From positions 9,755,865 through 9,819,864 of the forward strand of contig CAJINV010000001.1 in the NCBI GenBank assembly GCA_905178155.1: a stretch of DNA of 64,000 nucleotides, written 5' to 3'. This DNA is from Amoebophrya sp. A120. Its lineage: Eukaryota > Sar > Dinophyceae > Syndiniales > Amoebophryaceae. The notes beneath the pieces were generated by a model. The model was given only the letters and a program-made list of their open reading frames with translations. It was not told where the DNA came from and did not search any database. Both the position numbers and the translations under genes were made by a program. Positions 1 to 10,536 of this stretch are shown here, piece by piece (position 1 is the stretch's first letter; each line of letters begins with the position of its first letter).

Positions 1-3000
1 GCCCCCGATTTTGTAGGCTGAGCAGTGGGGCGTGGGTTTGGTTTCTGTCCTCCTCGTCCTCGAGTTCCTCCCGGTTTCTTCTGGCCTGCTCCTCCTGCAA
101 GTAGTAGGTCGCCGCGCGCACCGCGTTTGTCGTGGTTGCTTGTTGTGCCTGGCCAGAAGATTTCAGTTGCGATTTACGAGGAGTAGTAAACCTCTGCTGC
201 TCCTGGATCCGGACAGTTCGCTCGCGTTGCTGTTGCATCTGCTCGGCCACGCGCAGTGTGCTGTTTCCTCTGGGATCGGGCCAGTCCCACTCGTTTGCTT
301 CCCGGAAGGTGCTATTTCCGCGGGGATCGGGCCAGCTCCAGTTGGCTCGGAATGACTCTCCCGCGTCGCGGAGGGTGGAGTTGCCTCTGGGGTCGGGCCA
401 GCTCCACAGGGAAGATGAAGTGTTGCGCCCACTATCGCGGCCCATGGCAGCCAGCAGCGTACTTTGGCCTCGTGGGTCCGGCCAGCTCCAATTTCCGGAG
501 GAAGGGGCCCGCTGGAGGGAACGGCTTCGCGAAGGATTTCGTGGCAGGTAGACTGGCGCCGCCCAGAGCGGCACGCCGACCGTGTTCGCTTTGGCGATGT
601 CGCCGCGCTCCCCGACCAGCTGTTGCAACCGCTTGGCCAATTCGGCGTCCTCCTGGTCTGTGGGTTCTTGCTGTTGTTGTGCTAGTAGTGGACTACTTTC
701 GCGATCCGCAGCAACTTTCTCCAGTAGCGCCTCCCTAGCCTCATTGCTGCGCGGTCCCGATATGTTTACCAAAGGCGCTCCTGCACTTGTCGTAGGGCTC
801 GCCGGACTGGTGCCACTGCTGACGCCGCCCATAGTTGTGCTGGAGACGGTTGGGCCGTCGCTCGGAGAAGAAGTGGCTTGCTGCTTATGCTTGAGCGCTT
901 CCTCCGCATGCATTTTGTGCAACCAGTGCTGCGCGGCCTCTTTCACTTTAAAGTAGATCTTTATGGGGACGTGGTCCGAACCGATTTGCTTGTGCATTTC
1001 GGTGATGTGGTCTCCGAGCTCTTGCAGCACGGTCCGCCTGTCCACGTAGGCGTCCTCGTGCTCCGCGTTAGCGCTGTCGCGGAAGTAGGACTGCTTCTTG
1101 TAAAAATCCAAATCTAACGGTGGCAACGTCGGATAGTCGTCTGGGTTGTACGGTTTTGCATTGACTTCCTTCGGATCTTCGGGCAATGGTGTGTACGCAG
1201 ATGATCGTCCCTTGGTTTCTTTACTTGACGCCGGAGAGGACGGGTCTCCGGGCTGCGGTCGCGGCGTGGTGCCTTCCCCGAGCCTCGGCGTGCCGTCCTC
1301 CACGACGAGTGATATTCTTCCGTGATCCGCATGATCGTAGTATTCCTTGTTGGCCTCGTGTCTTGCCTGAACGTAAGCCTCATAAGAGTCTTGTTCCTGG
1401 GGTTGCGCCTCGTCATGCTTCGCCAGCTCCAGGTTGATCATTTGCAACAGCGACGTGCCCACTGTTTGCTCGACCCCGTCACTCGCCCCCGCAACCGCGG
1501 GGGGAAGCAGCGTGTCGGGTGGAGTCCTCGGCTCCTCGTCCGTAATTTTCGTAGGATCGCTTTTCTGTGCGTTTGGTACCTTTGGCGTTTTTCTGTACCT
1601 AGCCTTGTCCTCCGCTTCATTTGCCTCTGCGTCGCCCGAAAAGCCGACCTTCGCGGGTGTTGCAAACGGTGTTTTTCGAAACTTCTCGTGGTCGACCTGC
1701 TCCTCGCTCTGGCTCACCGCGAACCCGACTTTCGCCCGCGCGGCGAAAGGCGTCTTCCGATACGCCTCACGATCCACATCAACTTCCCCAGCGGCCGCGA
1801 CGTCAAAACTTACCATGTTCTGCTGCGTCGGTGTGCTGGTATCCACTTTCAAGGTTGAATTATTCTCCTCTCCGACACTGTGGTCTCCGACATCACTCAG
1901 CGGATTGCTATCAAGTGAAGACCCTGACGTCCTTTTGCTCGTCGCACCGTCGTCCGGACTAGATGCGCGACTGTCGCGTTCCGCGGGTACGGGCAGCGCG
2001 GTTCTTCGGTAAGCCTTCGAAGCTTTGTCTTGTACCCCGTCCTGCGGAAAAGTTACCGTTGACTTCTTCTTCTTCTTATCGTGCGCTTTACTATTGGCCG
2101 CGCTATCCAGTGGCGCGTCACTACCGTTGAGAAAGGCATCCAAGTCTGCAGATTGTCGACTGAAGGACCCATTTTCGTCGCGCACGATCAACTCTGTCTC
2201 TTCTTCACTTGTGCTATCGTCCTCGTCATCCTCGTCCGGGTTGTATTGTGGTTTTCCCGTCTTTCGGTATTTGGTTTTTTCCTCATCCTCCTCTCCTGCG
2301 TCCACCGCAAAATTTACCGTCTTGTCCTCGTCCATCGCCCTCTGCTCCTCTGGACTCGGGAACCCAGTTTTCCGATACTTCGTCTTGTCCTCCTCGTCGC
2401 CCGCGTCTGGGGAAAATCCAACAACCTTCTTTCCGCTCTCGAACTCCTGAACGGATTCGATCTTCTCGTCACGAAACTGCATGGCTTTCCGGACAACACC
2501 GGCTCCGGGTCTTTGCACTTTCTCGGAGGCAGAAGGGGCTTTGGCGTCGGTCGCGGAGGTCGTCGCTGATTTACTACTAGTAGTACCATCTTCTACCGCC
2601 TCTGCTGGGTATTCCGCGACCGTGCTGTCTCGAGTTGTATTCTTGTCCATTTCCGACTCTCGTGTCCAGTCGTCGGGCACGTCGTAGTCGTTACTGCGCT
2701 CGAAGCCGGTCTTTCTATATTTCTTCTTGTCCTCTTCGTCCCCCGAAGATTCCACATCAAACTCCACGTGGTACTCGTCGCTGTCGTCCGTAGGACTTGG
2801 TTCCGGCTTCCCGGTTTTGCGGTATTTTTTCTTGCCCTCGTCGTCGTCCCCGGCGTCTTTGTCGAACCCCACGTGCTTCTCGAACTCCTGCACCGACTCG
2901 AGCTTCTCCTCGCGGAACTTCGTCCTGCGCGTTTCAGCAGGAGGAGCACCAGACGGCTCTTGCTCACCTCCAGCAGCCGTGTTTCTTGACACCGTACTGC

Positions 3001-3331
3001 GGCCCTCGGAGGGGTTCTCGGCCTCGTCCTCGTCGTCTTCGTCGATGGGTGCGGGAGGTGGAAACCCGGTTTTTCGGTATTTTGCCTTGTCCTCCTCGTC
3101 TCCCGCGTCGGGCGAGAAATTCACGTTTTTCTCCTCACTCGCAGGAATGTCGGTGGGATACCCAGTTTTGCGATACCTCTCCTTCTCCTCGTCGTCCACG
3201 ATGGTGGACGGAAAGCCGACTTTCTTCCCGGTCTCGAACTCCTGTACTGACTCCAGCTTTTCCTCGCGGAACTGCGTCTTCCGGGTCGCCTCGGCCGCGG
3301 AGTCACGACCGGGCTCCTCCTCTTGACCCAT
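1..3331 (-). CDS. large repeat protein, 3' end outside window
   Basis: An open minus-strand frame runs from an ATG at 3331 to the window edge, giving about 1110 codons with no stop. An in-frame TAG lies five codons upstream of this ATG, which supports the start unless an upstream exon exists. The protein begins MGQEEE and is highly charged. Three repeat types are visible. A module ending YRKT(G/P) occurs ten times between about residues 53 and 582, usually preceded by acidic residues and DK. A FREEKLESVQEFE-like module occurs three times, near 3234-3285, 2879-2928 and 2441-2490. Four WPDPRG(N/Q)ST modules lie at about residues 945-1025. Between them is a 300-residue segment with a less repetitive, possibly folded part (about 980-1120 in DNA). 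I do not recognise a family. The repeats suggest a structural or scaffold protein, but that is inference. Confidence 0.85.
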   Translation of the reverse strand, partial: MGQEEEPGRDSAAEATRKTQFREEKLESVQEFETGKKVGFPSTIVDDEEKERYRKTGYPTDIPASEEKNVNFSPDAGDEEDKAKYRKTGFPPPAPIDEDDEDEAENPSEGRSTVSRNTAAGGEQEPSGAPPAETRRTKFREEKLESVQEFEKHVGFDKDAGDDDEGKKKYRKTGKPEPSPTDDSDEYHVEFDVESSGDEEDKKKYRKTGFERSNDYDVPDDWTRESEMDKNTTRDSTVAEYPAEAVEDGTTSSKSATTSATDAKAPSASEKVQRPGAGVVRKAMQFRDEKIESVQEFESGKKVVGFSPDAGDEEDKTKYRKTGFPSPEEQRAMDEDKTVNFAVDAGEEDEEKTKYRKTGKPQYNPDEDDEDDSTSEEETELIVRDENGSFSRQSADLDAFLNGSDAPLDSAANSKAHDKKKKKSTVTFPQDGVQDKASKAYRRTALPVPAERDSRASSPDDGATSKRTSGSSLDSNPLSDVGDHSVGEENNSTLKVDTSTPTQQNMVSFDVAAAGEVDVDREAYRKTPFAARAKVGFAVSQSEEQVDHEKFRKTPFATPAKVGFSGDAEANEAEDKARYRKTPKVPNAQKSDPTKITDEEPRTPPDTLLPPAVAGASDGVEQTVGTSLLQMINLELAKHDEAQPQEQDSYEAYVQARHEANKEYYDHADHGRISLVVEDGTPRLGEGTTPRPQPGDPSSPASSKETKGRSSAYTPLPEDPKEVNAKPYNPDDYPTLPPLDLDFYKKQSYFRDSANAEHEDAYVDRRTVLQELGDHITEMHKQIGSDHVPIKIYFKVKEAAQHWLHKMHAEEALKHKQQATSSPSDGPTVSSTTMGGVSSGTSPASPTTSAGAPLVNISGPRSNEAREALLEKVAADRESSPLLAQQQQEPTDQEDAELAKRLQQLVGERGDIAKANTVGVPLWAAPVYLPRNPSRSRSLQRAPSSGNWSWPDPRGQSTLLAAMGRDSGRNTSSSLWSWPDPRGNSTLRDAGESFRANWSWPDPRGNSTFREANEWDWPDPRGNSTLRVAEQMQQQRERTVRIQEQQRFTTPRKSQLKSSGQAQQATTTNAVRAATYYLQEEQARRNREELEDEEDRNQTHAPLLSLQNRG
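262..515 (-). repeat. four-copy WPDPRG coding repeat
   Basis: Four copies of a W(S/D)WPDPRG(N/Q)ST module lie in frame near the left edge. On the plus strand the core appears as near-identical GGGTCSGGCCA blocks around 271-284, 331-344, 391-404 and 472-487. Spacing between the last three is about 60 bases (20 residues). The nucleotide similarity is high, so this array is younger than the YRKT array. Confidence 0.85.
1580..3180 (-). repeat. ten-copy YRKT protein-coding repeat
   Basis: Within the repeat protein the motif (E/D)xDKxKYRKTG(F/K)P recurs near 3163-3175, 3066, 2815, 2710, 2365, 2255, 1999, 1750, 1670 and 1585. The first and last copies are 526 residues apart in the same frame. Early copies read YRKTG. 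The last three read (Y/F)RKTP(F/K), so the array has two diverged subtypes. Spacing is irregular, from about 25 to 120 residues, which points to an old array and not recent slippage. Confidence 0.85.
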
Positions 3332-4418
3332 AAGGCCGCAAAGACCCTAGAAGACGAATTCAACTGTTCCGACGAGACGAAGTTCTACTACTCCCGGTCT
3401 TTTAGCCGCGTGAAATAAAAGTCATCTTGGGGCATGTTTTCCGGGCATCGTGAAAAGAAGCCTACACCAAAATTAGTACTGCTATCACGTGAAATAATCC
3501 TCTGGTAAAACATAATTGAACATGCTGGGGTAAAGAATGGGAAAGAGATATACAAACTCAATGCGAAAATAGTGCGTGATATAGTGGGGACAAATTTCAA
3601 GATGAGTGCTGGAAAGGTAGATCAAATGAAAAATTCGTGCTGAGCAACATCCATAGATGTTGTGAGGAGGACGACTAAAACGAATAAAAACTAACTGAGT
3701 TGCTAGCAGTTGCACGAAAAACAGAACGAAGAAACGACTGGCGCGGTTAAGAACGAAGTCCGATTTTTTTTTGTGGAGCAAGAAACCGAGACTCGTACGA
3801 TTTTTCTTTGTTCGTGCGCAGTTGTATTTTTTGTACGAAACCGAGCAGCTGCGTTGTGTGCTACAGAAATTAGTCGCAGGAAGACCGAAATTTTCGAGAT
3901 CCAAGCTCTTTTGCACAGCGACCGAGAATGGGAATGCGGACGTTCTGTGAACGACCTTGCCGAGATGAATGCGGTTGAACAAAGAATATCGCTTAAGGTG
4001 ACAATCTGCCAAGCAGAGGAAGTTGCAGTAAAGAGTATGCAACGTACGATGTTTCTCTTTGATGTGTGGGACATTCTTGTGCCTGCAGCACGACTACATC
4101 TACAGCCATTCACGCCCATTATGCATTATTTGATCCTCTCACTGACTGCATATTCAATTTGATACCCTTGTTCAGCTTCAGTTCTGCTTCATCTGAGTAA
4201 AAAACAACAAGCCACTCAAGTTAGCTGCTACGGGCACAAGAAATGCTTCATCAGCACAAAGAGATGAAAAGGTACTCGCGTAAAGATCCCTATGTTCTCA
4301 AGATCATGACCGCGTGTACGGAACGTACGCTGCTGGACGGTAGTAGAGCCAAGGCACACTCCTCCTCTACCTCCCGCGAGAGGTGACTGTAACATAAAAT
4401 TGAATTGAGGGCGGACTG
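3332..4418. other. intergenic, no gene seen
   Basis: About 1.1 kb that is AT-richer than the flanking genes. Open frames on both strands here (for example plus 3710-4162) have poor composition and no recognisable motif. It should hold the 5' region of the repeat-protein gene and the 3' untranslated region of the RNA-binding protein gene. Confidence 0.5.
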
Positions 4419-5861
4419 CTACTTTTGTCGCTTATTCACTAAATCCTTCAATGAGCTGAGCTGGTCCGCAAGCGGCTGCGGCCGGCGGTTGCCATTCCAC
4501 TGATTCTGGCCACCACCTCGTCCCCCGGTGGGACCGTTCCAGTGTTGGGGCGCGTTTCCTCCTGGTCCGCCCGGATTTCCGTACTGTCCTCCGCCACCGC
4601 GGCCGCCCTTGCCGCCGCCGAAGCGCTGTGCGTTCGGTAATGCGTGCAAGTTCACGGCGGGTGGGGGTGGGCCCTGGCCCGGCAGCGTCGCGACCGGGGG
4701 CGCCGTCGAGCGCGGGGGCAGCGGGGTCCAGCCACGGTTCGTCCCAGTGGTGGATGATGCGCCGATCACAGGTGGGGGCGCGTGGGAGCTAGTCGCTGCG
4801 GTAGTGGAGCCGGAAAAATTGCCGTAGGGAACTGGATTATTGGAGGGGATGTTGTTTGCTACACCTCGGGGAGAGGGATCATTGGGTTTCACTGGGCTTT
4901 TCCGATTGTTCACAAGGGACTTCAGGTTTGAGGGAACGATGGAACTATCGCCGCGCTGTCCGCCACCTTTGCCGCCGAAGTCGTTGGGGCCTGTTTTAGC
5001 AAACGCAAGAAGATCTTCAATTCGTTTTGCCACAGATGTGAACTCCATTTTCCCGAAGCCAAAAGACCCTACTTGGGGCCTGGCACTGGTCCCATGAACA
5101 ACCCAATCTACTTCCCAAACAGAAGAATAGAAGAAAATGCTCCGAGCACGAGTATCTATAAAGGTCAATTCAAAATGAAAATTTTCATTGTACCTCCCTT
5201 CCCCCCTCCCTGTTGGGAGTTCAGCTGTCGCATGGCGCCGGCGGTTTTTTCTAAGCGGCCTCGACGCGCCAGTTCGACGTCACGGTCGTGATCCAGTTGG
5301 ATTTGCACTGTAACTGCTTGGCCAAAGAGCTTGATTTCTAGCGCTTTCCGGAGTTCGGTTTCGCAGGGCCCGCCTTCCAGCCAGGGCACTTCGCCGCCGA
5401 CCATCAGGGCGAACTCGTCATCTGATATTTTGCGAACCACCGGCTTCTCTTTGTTCGTTTGCCAGTGGATGCTGGGGGCTTCGGACGCTTTCTGAGCTTC
5501 CTCCTCAGTCGTGTACTCAACCACAACCTGACACGCATTCATTGATTCTTCGATGATCACAGTCATACTGCAAATGTGATTTTGAGAAGAACCCCAGCAG
5601 ACGCAAGCAGCGGCATTATGATTATACTAGGCAAGAAATAAGGACGGCTTTTACTGAAATCAGGAAGGCTAAAAAAGGTTTTACCACTCCGAAACTGATC
5701 CCGGTTCTTGGCTGCTCCAAAAAGCGGATGTTGCGCAGACTGCCAAAATCTTGTGCCTTCTTTCGCACCGCGGTGGAGCTTGTGGTCGAGAGGAGGTTTG
5801 CAATCAAGATGCAGTGTCGCGCAGTGCCTCCTCCCTCAGGAAGTCCGGGAGGGGCGGCCAT
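4419..5861 (-). CDS. RRM-type, Gly-rich RNA-binding protein
   Basis: Three exons join in phase: 5861-5685, 5626-5194 and 5068-4419, giving 419 residues. The N-terminal part reads as an RRM. Strand 1 is CILIANL, strand 2 is SLRNIRFLEQP and the RNP1-like strand is ACQVVVEYTTEEEAQKA. A second folded stretch follows (LRKALEIKLFGQAVTVQIQLD). The C-terminal third is rich in Gly, Asn and Pro with GGKGG and GGRGG motifs, as in many hnRNP-like proteins. Intron 2 (GTACAA..TAG) is firm. Intron 1 is less so: GTAAAA..CTAG of 58 nt keeps frame but leaves an unusual loop. The frame stays open upstream of the chosen ATG, so the N-terminus may be longer. Role in mRNA binding is inferred from the domain. Confidence 0.65.
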
Positions 5862-6033
5862 TCGCACATCGTGCACGCGCTCGCGGAAGGCGGGGTTAGC
5901 TGTTGAATTCAATTGAAATCCGATATTTTTTCTTTTTTTCGATGACGATGTCCGGATGAAACTCGAATAGAAAACCGACAAAAATACGCGAATTTTTTTC
6001 CGCAAATTAAAAATGCTTTACGACGGACTTTTA

Positions 6034-7092
6034 TTAAAATCGAAAACGAGCCTTGGCTATCGTAGTCATACCGTGGCCTCCCTTTTTAGACATCCCCTTC
6101 CTTGTTGGCAGCGTGACGCGGTTCGCGAAATCTGACAGCTTGATTGGCTTATTGAGATCACTGGGCAAGCCGATTGGAATCGGGGGTAGATAGTTTTGGG
6201 TTCTCTCTCGTAAATTGTCGAAGTGTTCCGGCACAGGCAATTCCTCGGAGGGCTCCTCTTCGTCGTGCTCCTCCTGTTCGGTTTTCTCCCCGGAAGACTC
6301 AGTTTCTTTGGTCGCTTTTTTTTCTCCACCAGCACCCGCGGCTCCACTGTCGGTTTCTTTCTTTCCATCTCCACTCGCTTCTGGCGCGGCCCCTGCGTCG
6401 GTATTAACCCCACTCGTCCCGGTTGCACTTGCCAGCGCAAGATCTTCCGGTTCCGCTTTCAGCGCGTCGTCCACCCTTCGCTGCTTCGGCGAGGGGGACT
6501 TGCCCGCGTCCTTCTGGGCTCTTTTTCTGCGCTTTCTCGCCTCGTGCCTTCGGATCCGCGGCAATACATCGTTGGCCACTGTCATATCCAGAGTGATAGG
6601 CTCGAGTTGCAACAAGCCCCGACCCGACAGACTCGCGCGCCTTGCTTTGACAGAAGGTGAAGAGACAAGAGGTGCAGCAGTGGCTGTGCCGGCCGCAGAA
6701 GAAGACGTGGCGGCTGCATTGGCGCCTGTGGTGTTTCTTCCATCGGTTCCGTTTGTTGTGGCATTTGATGCATTTGCCGGTGCCGCGGCAACATCTGCTT
6801 CCGCCTCTGTTGCATCCGTTGTTGCAGAGAAAGTGCGCGTGGCGCGTGCTGCGGCCAGAGCGGTTGCGGCTGCCTGCTGGTCGGCGGATGATCCCACCGC
6901 AGGCGGCGATGCTTTCGCTGCTGCAGCGACAGTACTCGCCGCGGCACCTGCCGCTGCAGCAGGCGGCTTTGCCTTGTTCTTCGGTGGCCGTGCGAAGCGA
7001 CGCGGATCCCGTGGCGGGGAATCCGTGTCCGGCTTCCCGGGTGGGGGAATCACCCCGAGGTCGCCATAAATGTCTTCTTCGTCATGGTCCAT
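6034..7092 (-). CDS. low-complexity basic/acidic protein
   Basis: A single open frame of 352 residues starts at an ATG in the context CGACCAAAATGG. The N-terminus is acidic (MDHDEEDIYGDLG), followed by a Pro/Arg segment and a long Ala-rich stretch (about residues 40-160). A basic cluster RRHEARKRRKRAQ resembles a nuclear localisation signal, and an acidic Glu-rich stretch follows. The last 70 residues (from VPEHFDNLRERTQNYLPPIP to the end) are less biased and are the best candidate for a conserved domain. I do not recognise the family. A nuclear location is inferred from the basic cluster. Confidence 0.7.
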   Translation of the reverse strand: MDHDEEDIYGDLGVIPPPGKPDTDSPPRDPRRFARPPKNKAKPPAAAAGAAASTVAAAAKASPPAVGSSADQQAAATALAAARATRTFSATTDATEAEADVAAAPANASNATTNGTDGRNTTGANAAATSSSAAGTATAAPLVSSPSVKARRASLSGRGLLQLEPITLDMTVANDVLPRIRRHEARKRRKRAQKDAGKSPSPKQRRVDDALKAEPEDLALASATGTSGVNTDAGAAPEASGDGKKETDSGAAGAGGEKKATKETESSGEKTEQEEHDEEEPSEELPVPEHFDNLRERTQNYLPPIPIGLPSDLNKPIKLSDFANRVTLPTRKGMSKKGGHGMTTIAKARFRF

Positions 7093-8664
7093 TTTGGTCG
7101 TGTCAGAGTACTTTTTTGAAAAACTTCAGTATCGAAAAATCAGAAAACGGTAAATCACAATCGCGTTGGAGTTGGTGACAACACGGAGACCGCTTTTACC
7201 GGTTGCAGTAGTGTCGCGTGAATAAAGAAACAGCAGACACTAGTTTTAGTTCTATCATTCCTTGCCGACCACGATGTTTCACAGGTCAATCAACTTACTT
7301 GTCCGGGCGGGCGGAAAATCAAATAGTGAAGCGATATGAGCCTTCAAAAAATGCGAGATTGGGAGGCCAAGAAAGACGACAGAAACGACTCTCGTTGATC
7401 GTAAATGAGTACTCCTTTTCCCCCAGTTGAGACCCCGTGAGACAGAGGCAAAACGACTCTAGTAGTCCGTCGCAACCTCTGCAGCCGGTCTTTTGTTTTT
7501 CATGCTTGCTAATTTTGATGTTGACGCTCGAGAGTACGGCACTTTACAACAGCTAGACTTATTTCTACCACATCCACATCTTCACCCGGCATCCACAGAA
7601 ACAACTGAGACCACTGTGGAGTAGAGGGAATGATTGTTTAGGTTTGCTGAATGATTGATGCAAAAGTTTTGACACGGCAACTCAACAACTGGAAGAAGAA
7701 TATCGTTTCACGTAACACGGACATGACTGTGAATATCATTTCCGAATCACACGATCTGACACACGAAAAACAGACAGTGTAGCAGTGTGGATCTCGGTGC
7801 ACTTCCTTAAGTTCGTTTTAGAAGGAATAGATTCCGAACAACGGTGAGGAATTATTTCTTCCTCTGGTGGGGTCGGGTTAATTTGTATCGAAGAGGATCG
7901 CCGCAAATAGCAATAATTTTCATTTTTTTTTTTTCCTACCGGTGCGTGGTGACAATCATTCAAATTACGCCTACAACCTTCTTCACAACTTATCGTCTTT
8001 GAAAAAAGGGCACGTACTGTCATTGCGAAAACTGCGGATGGGAGTTGTTTTGGGGTGGGATAATTTCTGACCAATGTATGAGCATGTCAGCAGAGGCTGC
8101 TGGCAGTAAAAAGATTGTTCTTCTGCAACCTTTCACCTTCCAACGACCCCACATAGAAGTGCGCGTGATATGTCCATCTCGCAAAGCGCTGCTAAAGAAC
8201 GAGGAGTCAATGTTCATTTCTAAGAAAAGGAGAGCACAAAAGTAGCTCTGGCATCAAAAACGCGCAGCAGAGCAAGTGCATGTCCATGTCGTCACATGTC
8301 TTTCCGGACATATTACATCTGGGCTGCGGTAAACCATGATCTTGATTCTTTGTCGCTCTCTCCTCGTGTGCTTGTAAAGTAATTCATATGCACGGCTCGA
8401 TCTCGACTCGCTCATGATGATTTTGATCTCGTTTTACAATTGCAAGACATCCAATATACTGTACTTGTTCATCAGATTTAAGTGGGGTGTAGCGCGATGG
8501 TGGAATGAGACGAGTGTAGCGCAATCCTAGGAATTGAAATTGTTTTCCGATTGTTCATTAGATTTGAATTTTTCCAGTTTCATGTTGAGGATATTTTTCC
8601 GCATGGATGAAAAGGCGTTTGCAATAGCAACATCAAACGTCGCCACTATGGGTATATGGATATG
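7093..8664. other. intergenic, no gene seen
   Basis: A 1.6-kb stretch with short AT-rich open frames on both strands and none with protein-like composition. The minus frame at 7736-8074 was considered and dropped. Confidence 0.5.
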
Positions 8665-10289
8665 TTATATTGGGGTGGTTGGCAGGAGCGCAGGCTCTTC
8701 CTCTTCTTTTTCTTCAGCTTGCACTTCAGCTTTCACTTCGGCTCTCATCTCCGCCTTGGCCTTTTCGGCCTCCCTTTCTTCCATCAGCGCCGCAGCTTGC
8801 ACGATTATTTTCGTCCTGTCAATCGCCTCTTCCCGCTCTTTCCGAGCCCGTCTGCTCCGGTCGCGCGCACTCTTGCTGTTGCGTTGTGCCACTTTCGTGA
8901 GCGCAGCGAGGTTGAGTTTGACGCGCGCCAGGTGTCGGGCGACAGGCGGTTCCGGCTCGCGATCGAAGACCTCCTCGGGAATCGGCGACGCTAACATTTG
9001 CTCCAGCTTAGCAATGGAATTTTGCAGCGCAACGATTATGCAGGGAAGCAGTCGCCAGTTTTTTCCGACCGACTTCATCTTTTTCCTCTTCAAAAAGCGA
9101 ATGATGATGTCCAGACAAACGCCACACACCGGCTGCAGCATGCGCCCAGCAAGGATTTCGTAGTGCGCCAGGTTGTACACCCGCTGAAGGATCGTGTCGC
9201 CGCCGGTCTTAAAGTGGAGCACCAGAATTGCGCCAGCCGCCTCTTCGCCTTCCATGATACGCATCAGACGCCTGGGGATTGAAAAAAAAAATTGAAGTAA
9301 ATTGCACGTCTTGCTCGATACCGAACAGATGCGAGCCGAACTAAACGTACTCTCTTATTCCATTCACAACTGGCACAAAAAGAACAGTACCTTATCACGA
9401 GCAAGGCTGTATGCTGCATTCGCTCTGAGATGTCATAGCGATCGCCTCCTACGCGGCCGATGACAAGCATGTTACTGAACTGCATGAACAGGTCCGCGTA
9501 GTGCTCGTAAATGTGTTGCATCATGTGCGGATATAGCTCACAGATGCCGCAGAACAGCTCAATTTTTGCCCACGTGTTCCGGTTCGGGTGCCTCAGGCCG
9601 CGCAGCATCAAGCACAAAAGCGAGCGCACGATCCCGAATTTTTGCCGTTCGCCGATTTCCGGCGGGGGGCGGTTTTTCAGGTAAAAATCGAGTCTTTGAA
9701 AGGTCAACGGACTAGTCGGATCCATGTACTCCCAGTCCACAATCTGGTCCAGCATGTCGGTGTAAAACTGTGACTCCTCCAGCGTTTTCGCGTTGTCCGC
9801 AAACAAAATCAGCTGGCCCCGGACGGCACAGAGAATTTCGATGTTCACTTTCGGAATTAAGAATTCTCCAATCTTGTGGTCCTCATCCTTCCTCCGCACA
9901 ACCGTTCCTAGTGGGTTTCCCGTCTCGTTTTCGCGCAGATTGCTGCGTATGCGAAACTGCCGGGACTTCCACGCCGTCGAAAGCTTGTGCATGTCGTTTA
10001 CCGAAGCGCTGCGCGTGCTGGTGCCACTATTATTGCTGTATGAAGTTTTTAGGGCGTGTGTTACGTTACTACCAAACTGCAGCGGGCCGCTGTATCCCTC
10101 CTCCACGGGGCTGAAGAGAGGCGTTTCTGGCAACCAGTCCTGCTCGCGCAACAGATACCGACCCATCTCCATGCACCTGTGCTGCCCGGGTCGGGGCTTG
10201 CGGCGACCGATTTTTTCAAGGTAGGAGGGCGTTTTTCTCCTTCCCCGGACCGGGGAGGACCCTGGCGGTTCCCGGCCTCGTCCACCCAT
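8665..10289 (-). CDS. unrecognised protein, two exons
   Basis: Exons 10289-9391 and 9271-8665 join across a GTACTG..CCCCAG intron of 119 nt, giving 501 residues. The frame upstream of the chosen ATG stays open only through a GTG, so the start is likely but an upstream exon is possible. The N-terminus is Arg/Gly-rich. Residues about 110-370 look like a globular alpha-helical domain with FGIVRSLLCLMLRGLRHPNR and WAKIELFCGICELYPHMM. The C-terminus ends in a long Glu/Lys/Ala coiled coil (EEREAEKAKAEMRAEVKAEV). I cannot name a family. Confidence 0.75.
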
Positions 10290-10536
10290 TCTCCTCGCCT
10301 CTCTGCGCTTCCGTCGTGTTTCCACGATTGAGGCGTGCGTGCGTGGCTGGGAGCGAGAGGGACCTTGGAGGAGAATTGAGTGAGAAAATTAGTTGGAGTG
10401 GCCTGGTTTGAAAACGGCAAGAATAACAGACTCTGCAAAACAAAGCAAGGACGACAACGCTCCAAAGAGAATAAACAAAAACTCTACTTCTAGTCAATGA
10501 AAGATGAGCTGTGTGTATTTACAAGATGAGCTATGT

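Noticed and set aside
163-432. Minus frame 163-432 with repeated TGAGPIPxE peptides
   Set aside because: It is an out-of-frame shadow of the WPDPRG repeats of the long open frame that continues to 3331.
3710-4162. Plus-strand frame of 150 codons
   Set aside because: It has AT-rich codons, no motif and no coupling to other genes. The overlapping minus frames are equally open, as expected for non-coding DNA.
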